A stretch of 55,509 nucleotides of DNA from Spirochaetaceae bacterium (lineage in GTDB: Bacteria > Spirochaetota > Spirochaetia > Treponematales > Treponemataceae). Position numbers and translations under genes: made by a program. The notes beneath the pieces are model-generated. The model did no database searches. It was not told the origin of the DNA and was given only the letters and a program-made list of their open reading frames with translations. Shown in pieces: positions 34,789 through 43,805 of the stretch (position 1 is its first letter; the number at the start of each line of letters is the position of its first letter). Where the stretch lies: assembly GCA_017618015.1 (NCBI GenBank), contig JAFZVC010000112.1, positions 1 to 55,509 of the forward strand. Reading direction: 5' to 3'.

Positions 34789-35445
34789 ATGCCAAAAGTC
34801 AAAGACGGATATTTTGAAGAAAAACGAAACGAAATATTAAAAGCCGCGTTTGAAGTTTGTAAACGAAAGCCTGCTTATGAGCTTACAATGTCAGATATTG
34901 TCGCAGAAACAGGTTTGAGTCAGGGCGGTGTTTATAAATATTTTGATAATATCTATTCTGTTTTTTCCGCGCTTATTGATAAAGCAAATCTTGAAGGGAA
35001 TCATACATCAAAGATTGATGAAATTATGAACGATGATATTCCCGCCGAAGTCAAATTGGAAAAACTGTTTTTGGAATCAGAAAACTTTTTTTCAAAAATG
35101 CTTTTGAGCTATAACAAGATTCTGTATGAATTGAGCACCTTCTGTTTACAAAATCCTGAACTCGATAAAAAAATAAAAGAGAAGACATCCGTAAAACCTG
35201 TTTTTCCATATCTGGCTCATTGCCTTGCCGGTTTAATCATCTCGCAAGTCAAAGCCGGAAATTTTAAACCTATAATTCCTGTGGAAGACATATTATCTTT
35301 TATCGTTTCTTCTTTTGACGGAATCATCAGGGATGTAACGCTGAATAAATGCTACAACGTGCAATCAGAAGATATAGCCGTTCTGGATGAAAAAAAGCTT
35401 ATCCACAGTTTATATGTAAGCACTGTCAAACTGCTGGGAAAGTAA
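34789..35445 (+). CDS. TetR-family transcriptional regulator
   Basis: 218 residues. The N-terminal helix-turn-helix is clear (TMSDIVAETGLSQGGVYKYF, residues ~28-47). The C-terminal ligand domain is not specific. AGGGA precedes the ATG. It is followed after 31 bases by the serine-hydrolase membrane protein, the likely regulated partner along with itself. Confidence 0.88.
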   Translation: MPKVKDGYFEEKRNEILKAAFEVCKRKPAYELTMSDIVAETGLSQGGVYKYFDNIYSVFSALIDKANLEGNHTSKIDEIMNDDIPAEVKLEKLFLESENFFSKMLLSYNKILYELSTFCLQNPELDKKIKEKTSVKPVFPYLAHCLAGLIISQVKAGNFKPIIPVEDILSFIVSSFDGIIRDVTLNKCYNVQSEDIAVLDEKKLIHSLYVSTVKLLGK

Positions 35446-35476
35446 TTTGTAAATAACTTATTTTGAGAGGTTAAAA

Positions 35477-36739
35477 ATGAAAAAAAATCGGTTTGTTAGT
35501 TTAGTTTTTCTTTTGATGATGTGTATGTATCTCGTTTCTTGCGGAGATAATTATTCTGCTGTTTATTTCCAGAATGGTTCGGCAGATTTTGATTATTCCG
35601 GAAATGGTGTCGATGAAAACACTGTGTTCGAGCTAGGTTCCTGTGGTAAAACCGTAGCAGCATATACTGCATTGGCTTTAGTTGATGAGGGTAAGCTGGA
35701 GCTCAATCAGAAAATCATACCTTACCTTGATTCTAATCTGATTACCGACGATCCAAGCCTTGATGAGATTACGCTTAAGCAGTTGCTATGTCATACGGCA
35801 GGCTTTTCTCCAAGCTATGAATTTGGCGTAGATAAAAAAATATATTCCGATCCTGGAAAAGAATTCCGCTATTCGGGAGTCGGCTACATTTACTTACAGA
35901 ATGTTATAGAAAAAGCAAGCGGAATGAGTCTGGAACAAGCTGCTTCTCATTATGTGTTTAAACCTTTAGGGATGAATAACAGCACTTTTGAGAACACAAA
36001 AACGATTACTCCATATATGAATGCAGGAAACGCTGTGCTTTATGCGCTTGTAGTTTTTGTTTTGGCTTTTGCTGTGCTGTTTATTGTATCTTTCATAATC
36101 GGAAAAGTGACTAAATACAAATATTTCAAATTCCGCACTGCCTATCTCGTTTGTTTTTTTGCAGCTGGAATAATCAATGTAATTGCCTTGCTTTTGATTA
36201 TGTCTAAGGTACTCGTCATGTTTGTAATCTGTTTTGCAATAATGGGAATAGCGCTATTAATCACAAGAAAGAAAGCAAAAATCTTTATCGCCTGTGTGCC
36301 TGTTATCGCTGTCGTAATTCTCATTCTGGGTTTTACACTAAAGGTGCGTATTCCAGTTACAAACGAGCTTGTTTCAAAAGGACCAAACTGTGCTTACTCG
36401 TTGAAATCTACAGCTAAAGATATGTCGCTCTTTTGCAACGAGCTTATGAAAAAACAAAAGTCCTCGGATAAGGTTTTTGCCCAAATGTTCATTCCTGCAG
36501 TGAAAATCGACGAGAAAAACTCTTGGGGCTTGGGCATTGCGATTGAGGCTTCCGGTAAATCTGGAACAACATACTGGCATTCAGGAATCAATCCCGGTGC
36601 GCAAAGCCTGTTTGTTTTGTATCCAGAGCAAAACAAGTATGTCGTCATCCTTACGAACAATGATGACGGCTTGAACTTCGCCAAGGACAAAGCGCATGCA
36701 TTCCTTAATGTTGACGGCGAATGGGATATAAAAAGATAG
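35477..36739 (+). CDS. Beta-lactamase-like serine hydrolase lipoprotein with a nested membrane segment
   Basis: 420 residues. Lipobox LVSC (Cys22). The class C beta-lactamase/PBP fold shows SxxK at 55-58 (SCGK), LLCHTAGF, the tyrosine motif as YSG at 132-134 (usually YSN) and HSG at 368-370. Between the second and third motifs, residues ~185-287, lie about four membrane helices, so the hydrolase domain is interrupted by a membrane block. Family members cut D-amino-acid peptides or esters. In a typical member the TM helices, when present, follow the whole domain. It is co-directional with the TetR gene upstream. Confidence 0.78.
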   Translation: MKKNRFVSLVFLLMMCMYLVSCGDNYSAVYFQNGSADFDYSGNGVDENTVFELGSCGKTVAAYTALALVDEGKLELNQKIIPYLDSNLITDDPSLDEITLKQLLCHTAGFSPSYEFGVDKKIYSDPGKEFRYSGVGYIYLQNVIEKASGMSLEQAASHYVFKPLGMNNSTFENTKTITPYMNAGNAVLYALVVFVLAFAVLFIVSFIIGKVTKYKYFKFRTAYLVCFFAAGIINVIALLLIMSKVLVMFVICFAIMGIALLITRKKAKIFIACVPVIAVVILILGFTLKVRIPVTNELVSKGPNCAYSLKSTAKDMSLFCNELMKKQKSSDKVFAQMFIPAVKIDEKNSWGLGIAIEASGKSGTTYWHSGINPGAQSLFVLYPEQNKYVVILTNNDDGLNFAKDKAHAFLNVDGEWDIKR

Positions 36740-36834
36740 ATATGGAGTTAAACTTAAAAGAGGTTTGTGAATGATTGAGTTCAAAAAAAAACAACCGACT
36801 TTCCCAGAGGCACGTTATACAATCAGTTAGTTGA

Positions 36835-36993
36835 TGCTTGCTCTTTCAACGCCGACTGCCAGAAAACTTGGGACACGCCCAACTTGCAGAAGCTGTCAGA
36901 AGAATCAAAGAATATGAAGGCCTGAAAAAAATAGTTGTCACAACAAATGGACTCTTTATTCCTGCTCAAAAAAATTTAAGTTCTGTGAATTAA
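36835..36993 (+). pseudogene. GNAT acetyltransferase remnant
   Basis: No start codon. After a stop at 36832 the frame reads a GNAT-like C-terminal half: LGHAQLAEAVRRIKEYEG, KKIVVTTNG, IPAQKN, SSVN, then TAA. The pattern (LGxAQL..A.RR.KE...KK..VTT.....A...SVGF) is that of the acetyl-CoA loop and last helix, broken before the final Gly-Phe. The 5' half is lost. Confidence 0.55.
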
Positions 36994-37029
36994 GTTAATG
37001 TTGTATAATAAAGTTATAAGGTTAAAAGA

Positions 37030-37698
37030 ATGAGAATCGTACTTATCCGTCACGGAGATCCAAATTACGAAAAGGATTGTCTTACAGAACTTGGACACAA
37101 ACAGGTAAAGATTGCGGCACAACGTCTTTTGAAAGAAGGCATTGAAGAGATTTATTGTTCTCCGCTTGGAAGAGCCCGTCAGACCGCGCAGGCGTTTTCA
37201 GAAGTCTCTGGAATAAGCGAAATCAAAATCCTCGATTTTATGCAGGAAATTCGTTTTGGATGTGAAGGAGAATTGTACGACAATAAATGGAATCCCTGGC
37301 TTGGTGTGAATTCACTTGTGCGTGAAGGAAAAAATCTACAAGCTCCCGAATGGCGCGAATATCCTGTTTTCAAAGGCAATTTTGCAACAGAAGACGCAGA
37401 TAAAATTACTGTTGAAGCAGATAAATGGCTTGCTGGACTCGGCTACCAGCGCGAAGGTCTTTACTATCGTAACACCCGCAAGGATGATAAAGAAAAGACG
37501 GTTGCAATTTTCTGTCATGGTGGTTCAAGTACCGCTTTTATTGCACATGTTTTGAATCAGACTTTCCCGTATATGTGTGCGATGCTTTTGCAATATGGTC
37601 ATACGACAATTTCTGTTTTAAAATTTGATAAAACGCCCGGAGAATTGACGCTTCCAATTATTGAGCTTATGAATGACGACCGGCACTTGAAAGAGTAA
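37030..37698 (+). CDS. Histidine phosphatase (phosphoglycerate-mutase-like)
   Basis: 222 residues. Catalytic RHG in VLIRHGDPNY near the N-terminus, LGHKQVKIAAQRL and CSPLGRARQTA as phosphate-pocket signatures, and a second catalytic His in IFCHGGSS. The substrate among phosphorylated metabolites is unknown. The MBL-fold gene follows after 19 bases, probably in one unit. Confidence 0.88.
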   Translation: MRIVLIRHGDPNYEKDCLTELGHKQVKIAAQRLLKEGIEEIYCSPLGRARQTAQAFSEVSGISEIKILDFMQEIRFGCEGELYDNKWNPWLGVNSLVREGKNLQAPEWREYPVFKGNFATEDADKITVEADKWLAGLGYQREGLYYRNTRKDDKEKTVAIFCHGGSSTAFIAHVLNQTFPYMCAMLLQYGHTTISVLKFDKTPGELTLPIIELMNDDRHLKE

Positions 37699-37717
37699 AG
37701 AAGAGGAATCAATTAGT

Positions 37718-38410
37718 ATGAAAGAAGTTATTAAAATCAACGAAAACACATGGCGTATTGAAGACGGAATGGTCAGATTTTATCTGCTTTGCGGAAACGA
37801 GAAAGCGGCTTTAATTGACACCGGCATGAACTGTCCTGATGCAAAACATACGGCTCAGGAGCTTACAGATCTTCCTCTCATTTTGATAAACACACATGCG
37901 GATCCTGATCATATTTCTGGCAATGGCGCTTTTGGTGAATTTTATATGAGCCCGAACGAAGAAGAAAATCTTCATGCCCATAATGCTCAGGGAAAGGTTC
38001 TTCCGATTCACGAAGGCGATGTTATTGACCTAGGGGGTAGGGAACTTTTGATTGTCGATATTCCGGGTCATACTCCAGGAAGCGTTGGAATCATCGACAA
38101 AAATAACCGCGTTCTTATCAGCGGCGACAGCGTTCAGGACGGTAATATTTTCATGTTTGGTCCAGGTCGGAATTTGACTCAATATATTCAAAGCCTCAAG
38201 CATCTTTCTCAATTCGAAGACCAGTTCAACGACATTTACCCAATGCACGGAACCTTTCCTGTTCATAAGGATTTGATTCCAAAGCTGATTCAAGGCGCAC
38301 AAGCCATCCTTGATGGAAACGCACAGGAATATGCCCAGCCCGTAAACGTATTTGGGAATGATGTAACCTTGTATAAATTTGATTACGCAGGATTCTTGTA
38401 TCAAAAATAA
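37718..38410 (+). CDS. MBL-fold metallo-hydrolase
   Basis: 230 residues. Zinc ligands in INTHADPDHISGNGAF (HxDxDH variant THADPDH), PGHTPGSVGI, SGDSVQDG and YPMHG. This is a small glyoxalase II-like member; it hydrolyses an ester, lactone or thioester of unknown identity. GAAGAGG precedes the ATG. Confidence 0.87.
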   Translation: MKEVIKINENTWRIEDGMVRFYLLCGNEKAALIDTGMNCPDAKHTAQELTDLPLILINTHADPDHISGNGAFGEFYMSPNEEENLHAHNAQGKVLPIHEGDVIDLGGRELLIVDIPGHTPGSVGIIDKNNRVLISGDSVQDGNIFMFGPGRNLTQYIQSLKHLSQFEDQFNDIYPMHGTFPVHKDLIPKLIQGAQAILDGNAQEYAQPVNVFGNDVTLYKFDYAGFLYQK

Positions 38411-38440
38411 ATTAGGCGTTCCCGCAAGGGCTTATTCGGA
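38411..38440 (+). repeat. Dispersed structured repeat, copy D (fragment)
   Basis: AGGCGTTCCCGC followed by AAGGGCTTATTCGG, a shortened version of the family at 19547, 49551 and 51357. Confidence 0.35.
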
Positions 38441-38507
38441 GTGAAAATGAAGAAACATATATGGGTGTTGATGTTTTCAAAGAACTAATCAATAGGGGGA
38501 TGTTGGT

Positions 38508-39254
38508 TTACTCCATCACCGCACGCCCGGCCTTGCGGATTTCTATAACGCTATATCCGCCTTCCTGGTAAATCTTTTTTGGAGTTTCTCCGTCCGGCCA
38601 GATATAAACATTTTCGATACCCAGCTTTTTACACCATTCTACATAATAATAAAACAGTGCGCGACCTGCACCGATTTTTCTATATTTTTTAGACACAATA
38701 AGATAATCCACCCGGCAAGCTTTTTCTGAAATATGCCCGTATAACAATCCGACTGGTTTGTCTTTTAAATATGCCGCGAACATCCAGGCTTTTGGATATT
38801 CCAAGGTCTTTTGTGCCACTTTGATTTCCCAAGGCTCTTCCGCTTCAAGAAAAACATTTTCTATAGCCACATTCCATTTTTCAACTTTACTAACTTGTAT
38901 TTCCGGATTTGGAATAATAGTGTTCTTTCCTGTAAGAAGCATGTATTCCTGATCTTCAATCCAGCTTTTAAAACCGGCGGCAGAAAGCTCGTCTTTTATT
39001 TCATCAAACCAGTTATCATCAAGCATGGACTGATAGATTATCGGACGGCTTCCTTTTGATTTGTAAAAGTCAGCAATATCAGAAAGTACATGTTGAAGAT
39101 TATGAATCTTATCTTTATAAATCACTGCATGATTTGAATCAAAAGAATCTTTGTTCTCGGTGTTATAGAAAAGGATTCCATAATCCCGCTCTTCGTAGTT
39201 TGTAAAAATCTTTGGAAAAAGATCTTCTTCTAAATAACAGTTTGTAAGGTTCAT
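38508..39254 (-). CDS. GNAT acetyltransferase (long form)
   Basis: About 248 residues. The C-terminal ~130 residues are the GNAT domain (VDYLIVSKKYRKIGAGRALF, with RKIGAGRA as acetyl-CoA loop, and KIYQEGGYSVIEI). The N-terminal ~110 residues resemble a degenerate first GNAT-like half. ATG at 39254 follows the upstream stop by two bases; another in-frame ATG at 39272 lies inside the upstream gene. Neither has a strong ribosome site, so translation is probably coupled to the upstream membrane protein. Confidence 0.75.
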   Translation of the reverse strand: MNLTNCYLEEDLFPKIFTNYEERDYGILFYNTENKDSFDSNHAVIYKDKIHNLQHVLSDIADFYKSKGSRPIIYQSMLDDNWFDEIKDELSAAGFKSWIEDQEYMLLTGKNTIIPNPEIQVSKVEKWNVAIENVFLEAEEPWEIKVAQKTLEYPKAWMFAAYLKDKPVGLLYGHISEKACRVDYLIVSKKYRKIGAGRALFYYYVEWCKKLGIENVYIWPDGETPKKIYQEGGYSVIEIRKAGRAVME

Positions 39255-39256
39255 CT

Positions 39257-39961
39257 CTAAATAGCATTCCAAAAAAACAAAAATATAAATATGCAGCCCC
39301 AGGCATTATTCGTTTTCTCTTTAATCATTAACATCCCATAAATTATTATAAAAGTAGTTAATGCCTCAAAGATTGTATGTAAATCGAAACCTATCATGCC
39401 ATGAATTAATACACAAACTAAACCGCAGACAATAGCACCATAATTTAGCCAAATATTTTTGCTTTTATATCGTTCATTTATTTTTTTAGATATCACTACA
39501 TAATTAAATCCTTCGAAAAAGCCCCAAACAATAACGATTAACATATAACCTAAAATATTAGTAGGAAAGTTTTCAGAAAGAAATATATTTGTAAAAAGAC
39601 AACCTTTTAATGGCAAATATGAGTTTACCTCATTATTTACTAACAGAAAGATTGTAGATGGAATACATACAACTAATGATAACAGTATTGTTTTAAAAAA
39701 GTTATTTTTTACTAGACTATATTCTTTTAATTTTTCTTTTCTATAACAAATAACAATCAAACTTCCAAACCCGGCTAAACCAAATTGAATCAACATAACA
39801 GGGAGAAATCTTAACCATATATTTGCTCCGCTTGTTTTAGAAAAATTTATTATATCATTACCAAAAAACAAATAGACAATTAGTGGTATTAAAGTTGCAA
39901 CTATAAGAATATCTAAGTCTTTATCTGCTTTTTTTTGTTCGATACTAAGTTCTTTTCTCAT
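39257..39961 (-). CDS. CPBP-like membrane protein with degenerate motif
   Basis: 234 residues with about seven membrane helices. Overall layout and the WGFFEGFNYVVI and LIHGMIGFD segments resemble CPBP intramembrane proteases, but the EExxxR motif of the first catalytic helix is not intact, so it may be inactive or a different family. AAAGGGA precedes the ATG. It is AT-rich and precedes the GNAT gene with overlapping ends. Confidence 0.55.
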   Translation of the reverse strand: MRKELSIEQKKADKDLDILIVATLIPLIVYLFFGNDIINFSKTSGANIWLRFLPVMLIQFGLAGFGSLIVICYRKEKLKEYSLVKNNFFKTILLSLVVCIPSTIFLLVNNEVNSYLPLKGCLFTNIFLSENFPTNILGYMLIVIVWGFFEGFNYVVISKKINERYKSKNIWLNYGAIVCGLVCVLIHGMIGFDLHTIFEALTTFIIIYGMLMIKEKTNNAWGCIFIFLFFWNAI

Positions 39962-40061
39962 ATTTTATCCCTTTCCATATTTAATGTATCTTATCGCAAA
40001 TTAAATAAAATTGATATTATGATGTCCCTCAGTTTAAGGTTACGAAACTACCAACGGGATT

Positions 40062-40073
40062 GTCCTAACGACA
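40062..40073 (+). repeat. GTCCTAACGACA 12-mer, copy 2
   Basis: Identical to 29179-29190; here it is part of ATTGTC-CTAAC-GACAAT, a perfect 6-bp inverted repeat. Confidence 0.3.
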
Positions 40074-40077
40074 ATTT

Positions 40078-40167
40078 TCACTTCTTCACATTCCCAAAAC
40101 AGAAAGTCATGGCGGCGGCGTAAACCAGATTCCGTGCCATGATGACAGGCATTTTCATTGTATTCAT
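40078..40167 (-). CDS. 29-residue micro-ORF coupled to the kinase-GNAT fusion gene
   Basis: ATG at 40167 overlaps the stop of the upstream fusion gene (ATGA) and has TAGGAG at good spacing, better than many larger genes nearby. The product (MNTMKMPVIMARNLVYAAAM, then TFCFGNVKK) is a single hydrophobic-basic helix. It could be a real small protein or the start of a gene truncated at its 3' end. Confidence 0.4.
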   Translation of the reverse strand: MNTMKMPVIMARNLVYAAAMTFCFGNVKK

Positions 40168-41354
40168 TTTCTGCTCCTAACCATTCTAACTATTGTAACT
40201 GGCGTGCCGAGATTCCATTCCTTTTTGCTTCCGTCAAATTCAAAACCAAGTTTGTGATAGAAACGAATAGCCCGTTCATTTTTTTCAAACACCCACAAAA
40301 AAATGGTATTGTATTCGCTAAGCCTGGAGCATGCTTCATTCATCAGTCGATATCCAATTTTTTTGCCGTAATACTCTGAAAGGACATAGATTGCATCTAC
40401 CTCTCCCGCATCCGGCAAATCTTCATCTCTCGATTTGCTATATACTGCAAATCCTACAACTTTATCTTTATCCTTAGCTACAAGAGTATTTTCCGGGAAC
40501 TGCCTGGCACGAGCTGTCGTAGCCTCAACCGTCATCGTATCAAGATATCTGTCGCATACAATACCTCTGTACGCTTCCTGCCATGAAGTATAATGCACAT
40601 ATCCAATACCGCACAGCTCATCATCAGTTTCAGCTAATTTAATGATTATTGAATCATTTTCTTGATTCTCACATTTCCTCATAACGCGGCATACCGTCAG
40701 CGCATCCGAGAAATCTTCGTCTGAAATTCCTGCAGTAAAAAGATCCTGCTTTATAGCCTTCATATATTGATCCAATAATTCTTTTGCAGATTCTTCAATT
40801 ATTACATAGGAACGTGCATAATCGAATACTGCCGGTGCAATCCTTGCATTGATCCAGTCAATGATCACACAATCAGCAGCCTCTTTTGAAACCATCATAT
40901 TCAAAAAATGCATATCCAGATGGCATATGCATTCCTGCATCTTTTTAGAAAGACGTTCTATGATAGGAAAGATCACGTTTTTGCTTTCATCATCCAGTCC
41001 CATACCTGCTGTTTCAATGAAACGAGGCATGTTTATGCCATCAATATCGGCAGCGTGCACCTTTCGAAAAGCTTCCGCCATCAGCTCAAAGCCGCTTTGA
41101 AAACCTTCCCTTACTCTCTTTTCCAAAGTGTCGCCCTCGATCAGATCCATCTTTATAACGTGCGGATCATCCGTGGCGTAATATCGTACGGGGCTGATAC
41201 CGGCCTTATTCACTGCCTGTTGCTGCTGCATTTCAAAAGAAATCCATTCTGCCGGATAAGAAGGCTGATACACTTTATAAGCACAGCCATAGTAACTCAG
41301 AACCTCCGCCTGAGCACCCCTGCCAATGACTATCTGACTTCCATCAAAATTCAT
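40164..41354 (-). CDS. Aminoglycoside-phosphotransferase-like kinase fused to a GNAT acetyltransferase
   Basis: 396 residues. Residues 1-~235 are an APH/choline-kinase fold: a Gly-rich GRGAQAEVL loop, Lys27 in AYKVY, catalytic HLDMHFLN (145-152) and metal-binding IIDW (Asp166). Residues ~245-396 are a GNAT domain (VDAIYVLSEYYGKKIGYRLM, NERAIRFYHKLGFEF). Both halves keep their key residues. The order is opposite to the known AAC(6')-APH(2'') resistance enzyme. Substrates are unknown. ATG at 41354 follows AAGGGGGG. A 29-residue ORF is coupled to its end. Confidence 0.82.
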   Translation of the reverse strand: MNFDGSQIVIGRGAQAEVLSYYGCAYKVYQPSYPAEWISFEMQQQQAVNKAGISPVRYYATDDPHVIKMDLIEGDTLEKRVREGFQSGFELMAEAFRKVHAADIDGINMPRFIETAGMGLDDESKNVIFPIIERLSKKMQECICHLDMHFLNMMVSKEAADCVIIDWINARIAPAVFDYARSYVIIEESAKELLDQYMKAIKQDLFTAGISDEDFSDALTVCRVMRKCENQENDSIIIKLAETDDELCGIGYVHYTSWQEAYRGIVCDRYLDTMTVEATTARARQFPENTLVAKDKDKVVGFAVYSKSRDEDLPDAGEVDAIYVLSEYYGKKIGYRLMNEACSRLSEYNTIFLWVFEKNERAIRFYHKLGFEFDGSKKEWNLGTPVTIVRMVRSRK

Positions 41355-41433
41355 ATTTTCCCCCCTTACTGCCAAATTGTTACCCTGCCATTATTCCCAG
41401 TACCAAAAATGCACCGCCTGTAATATGTATGAC

Positions 41434-42324
41434 CTATTTTTTTAAGCCATCATACTCAGGAGCCTTTTCCAATGCCCGTTTATAAAACTTTGTCCGAGTG
41501 ACAATAAGATAAAACAATACATCCATCAAAATCTCTACAGGAAGCACCACCACGCTATAAGTCTCACTAAAAGGATAAATCATTGCTCCAGTAAGAATTA
41601 TATTCTTAAACATATGCAAAAAGAAAATCGCAAATACTCTTCTGTTCGCAATAACGTATATTGTTGTATATACCAAAGCAGCGCTCATGCAGCTTATGAC
41701 AAAAGACAATCCCAAAAGCGGATTTATCAAAAACCAGTCATGCTGAATCTGCGCAGGATAAAAATACAAAGGCAAATGCCAAATTCCCCAAACAAAACCA
41801 ATGAATAAGGACATCTGCAGTAGTTTCTCTTTATTAAACAAGCGGTCTGTCAGAAAACCTCGCCATCCGAACTCCTCCGAAAACGGTCCGGATATAATTC
41901 CCCAAAACAAGAAATAAAAGAAATACAGCGGATTTTTGGCAATCAACTTCAAGCCTTCAAATCCCAAGGATTCTGCGCCAAGCCCCTTTGAAATCAGCTG
42001 TGTGACCGTTACTTCAAAACATATCAAGCCAAGCGATATCAAAATTGCCACAATACACTCTTTGTTGGGAACAAAGCATCTTTTTAAGAAATCCTTTAAA
42101 CCTTCCTTTGTATAAAATATGAAAACAAAGATTACACCAACCAGAGTCGGCATGACTCCACCGATTCCAAAAAAGATTGATGAATAATCAAAAGATGATA
42201 TCGACGTATTTTCCACGTCCATTCCCATCAAAATTGGCATAAACTGGCAAAGCCATGTCAGCAATACTGTAATTATCAAATACAGTATTGTGATTCTTTT
42301 TTTATCAATCCGCTTCTGTTCCAT
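41434..42324 (-). CDS. CPBP family intramembrane metalloprotease
   Basis: 296 residues with about eight membrane helices. The active-site motifs are intact: FSEEFGWRGFL (EExxxR) and VWGIWHLPLY (His), as in CAAX-protease and bacteriocin-processing family members. GAGG precedes the ATG. Such proteins process prenylated or bacteriocin-like peptides or confer self-immunity; no bacteriocin gene is seen nearby. Confidence 0.85.
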   Translation of the reverse strand: MEQKRIDKKRITILYLIITVLLTWLCQFMPILMGMDVENTSISSFDYSSIFFGIGGVMPTLVGVIFVFIFYTKEGLKDFLKRCFVPNKECIVAILISLGLICFEVTVTQLISKGLGAESLGFEGLKLIAKNPLYFFYFLFWGIISGPFSEEFGWRGFLTDRLFNKEKLLQMSLFIGFVWGIWHLPLYFYPAQIQHDWFLINPLLGLSFVISCMSAALVYTTIYVIANRRVFAIFFLHMFKNIILTGAMIYPFSETYSVVVLPVEILMDVLFYLIVTRTKFYKRALEKAPEYDGLKK

Positions 42325-42345
42325 TTTTCCTCACCAAGTCGAATA

Positions 42346-42843
42346 TTACTGTTCTTTTGACTTTAAGTACTTTTTTAGAGTTGACACATGCATAGGATAA
42401 AAAGACGTCTCATTATCTCTCAGCATATTCCTTAATTCACTTAGGGACACCCACCTGATGTTTCTCGATTCATCTAACTCATTTAACTCTTTTCCACTGG
42501 CTCTGCAAATGAAAACTTGAACCATTATTGGATAATCGCCTTCAACATTCTGAGCACATGCAAATGGTGAATAATTCAATACTTTATAGTCTTGATGCTC
42601 AGTTATTACAGCCTCTTTCTCTCCTTGAATATATGAAACTTCAAGGCCAGTCTCTTCAAATACTTCTCTTCTCAAGCAGTCATAAATGTTCTCGAATTCT
42701 CTGATTTTACCTGCTGGGATTTCGATTAATCCCTCTTCGCGCTTATTACCTTTGTCTCTCTCTTGTAGAAGAATATATTCTTGTCCATCAACAATTCTTT
42801 CGATTATCCCACCTGCCGCAGGTTTAGAAAATAACTCTGTCAA
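42346..42843 (-). CDS. NUDIX hydrolase (ADP-ribose pyrophosphatase-like)
   Basis: 165 residues. The full NUDIX box GKIREFENIYDCLRREVF-EETGL is present (split here for length). PAGKI before the box is typical of ADP-sugar pyrophosphatases. The start is TTG at 42843, ten bases after GGAGG; no ATG is available in frame. It cleaves a nucleoside diphosphate linked to another group. Confidence 0.85.
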   Translation of the reverse strand: MTELFSKPAAGGIIERIVDGQEYILLQERDKGNKREEGLIEIPAGKIREFENIYDCLRREVFEETGLEVSYIQGEKEAVITEHQDYKVLNYSPFACAQNVEGDYPIMVQVFICRASGKELNELDESRNIRWVSLSELRNMLRDNETSFYPMHVSTLKKYLKSKEQ

Positions 42844-42893
42844 AGTAATCTCGCCTCCATAAACTAGAAATTATCAATTACCTATATAATCAT

Positions 42894-43511
42894 CTAACTC
42901 AAAAGGTCTTCCAATTCCGAAAAGCTATTGACTGTGGTACCTTCATATGTTTCGCCGTCTCTGTTGAACAGAATCGTTTTAATTCCGAGCTTGGCTGCGG
43001 CATTGAGGTTGTTTGCGCTGTTGTCGATAAACACGCAATCTTCCGCGCGACATTTCAGATGGGAAACGGCAAGGGTAAACATGTCTGAATCAGGCTTTTT
43101 AACGCCGACATCACCACTTACGATTTTGTCGTAAAAATACTTGTTAATATCGTGGAAATCCGTCAGGTATTCGCTCCATTCTGAAACATCGTTTGAAAGC
43201 AGCACGAGTTTGCGCCCTTTATTGATTTTCTCCGCAAAACTTTTGAACCCTGCGTCGAGGGTCAGATAGTGTTCAAGGTAGTCTTTCATGGCACCTTCCG
43301 GGTCATCATATCCGAGATATGCCAAAAAATCATGTGATGAAAGTTTGCCTGCCTGCGCCTTTCCAAAAATCCCTTCCTCTCGGAAAGCTTTTGTAATTCT
43401 TTCATATTCCGACTCGGCAAAGTGCTGGTATGTATACGGAATAAAGTTTCCCTTGCTTTCCTCTATGATCACTCCGTACATGTCGATTAAAACATATTCT
43501 TGACAATACAT
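42894..43511 (-). CDS. HAD-family hydrolase (epoxide-hydrolase-like subfamily)
   Basis: 205 residues. Motif I is LIDMYGVI, where the second Asp is replaced as in the DxxGVL branch of HAD-IA proteins; motif II is LLSNDVSEW; Lys in GVKKPDSDMF; motif IV FIDNSANNLNAA. It likely acts on a phosphorylated small molecule. GGGGA precedes the ATG. Confidence 0.83.
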   Translation of the reverse strand: MYCQEYVLIDMYGVIIEESKGNFIPYTYQHFAESEYERITKAFREEGIFGKAQAGKLSSHDFLAYLGYDDPEGAMKDYLEHYLTLDAGFKSFAEKINKGRKLVLLSNDVSEWSEYLTDFHDINKYFYDKIVSGDVGVKKPDSDMFTLAVSHLKCRAEDCVFIDNSANNLNAAAKLGIKTILFNRDGETYEGTTVNSFSELEDLLS

Positions 43512-43685
43512 AATCTTATCCCCTGATGACGAACGTTTATAACCTCGCGGGTCTTTAAGTTCTTTAAGTATTTATGATTTGAGTATAACGTGCTTTTTCA
43601 ATAAATACAAAAACACGCGCGAAATGTTAAAAATCGTGCACGAGATGCAGAAATACATTTAGGATAGTCCAGTTTTCGGGACTGA

Positions 43686-43702
43686 TGCTCGAAACTTCAC
43701 GC
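43686..43702 (-). repeat. 17-base repeat shared with the GC-rich block at 25.7 kb
   Basis: TGCTCGAAACTTCACGC here is the exact reverse complement of 25698-25714. It lies in the 294-base gap 43512-43805, which holds no gene but also GTGGCTGG...CCGCAC-type pairing just after the 17-mer. Confidence 0.45.
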
Positions 43703-43805
43703 CCGATGCGGTGGCTGGCTTCGCCGCACCTATAGACGCTTGCACGATTCGTTCTGGAAAGTTAAACTTTCTGTAAATCATATATGACAGACTCAGGAGT
43801 TTTTT

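Noticed and set aside
42894..43511. Inactive HAD protein because motif I lacks the second Asp
   Set aside because: The DxxGVL form is normal in one HAD-IA branch, so loss of activity cannot be claimed.
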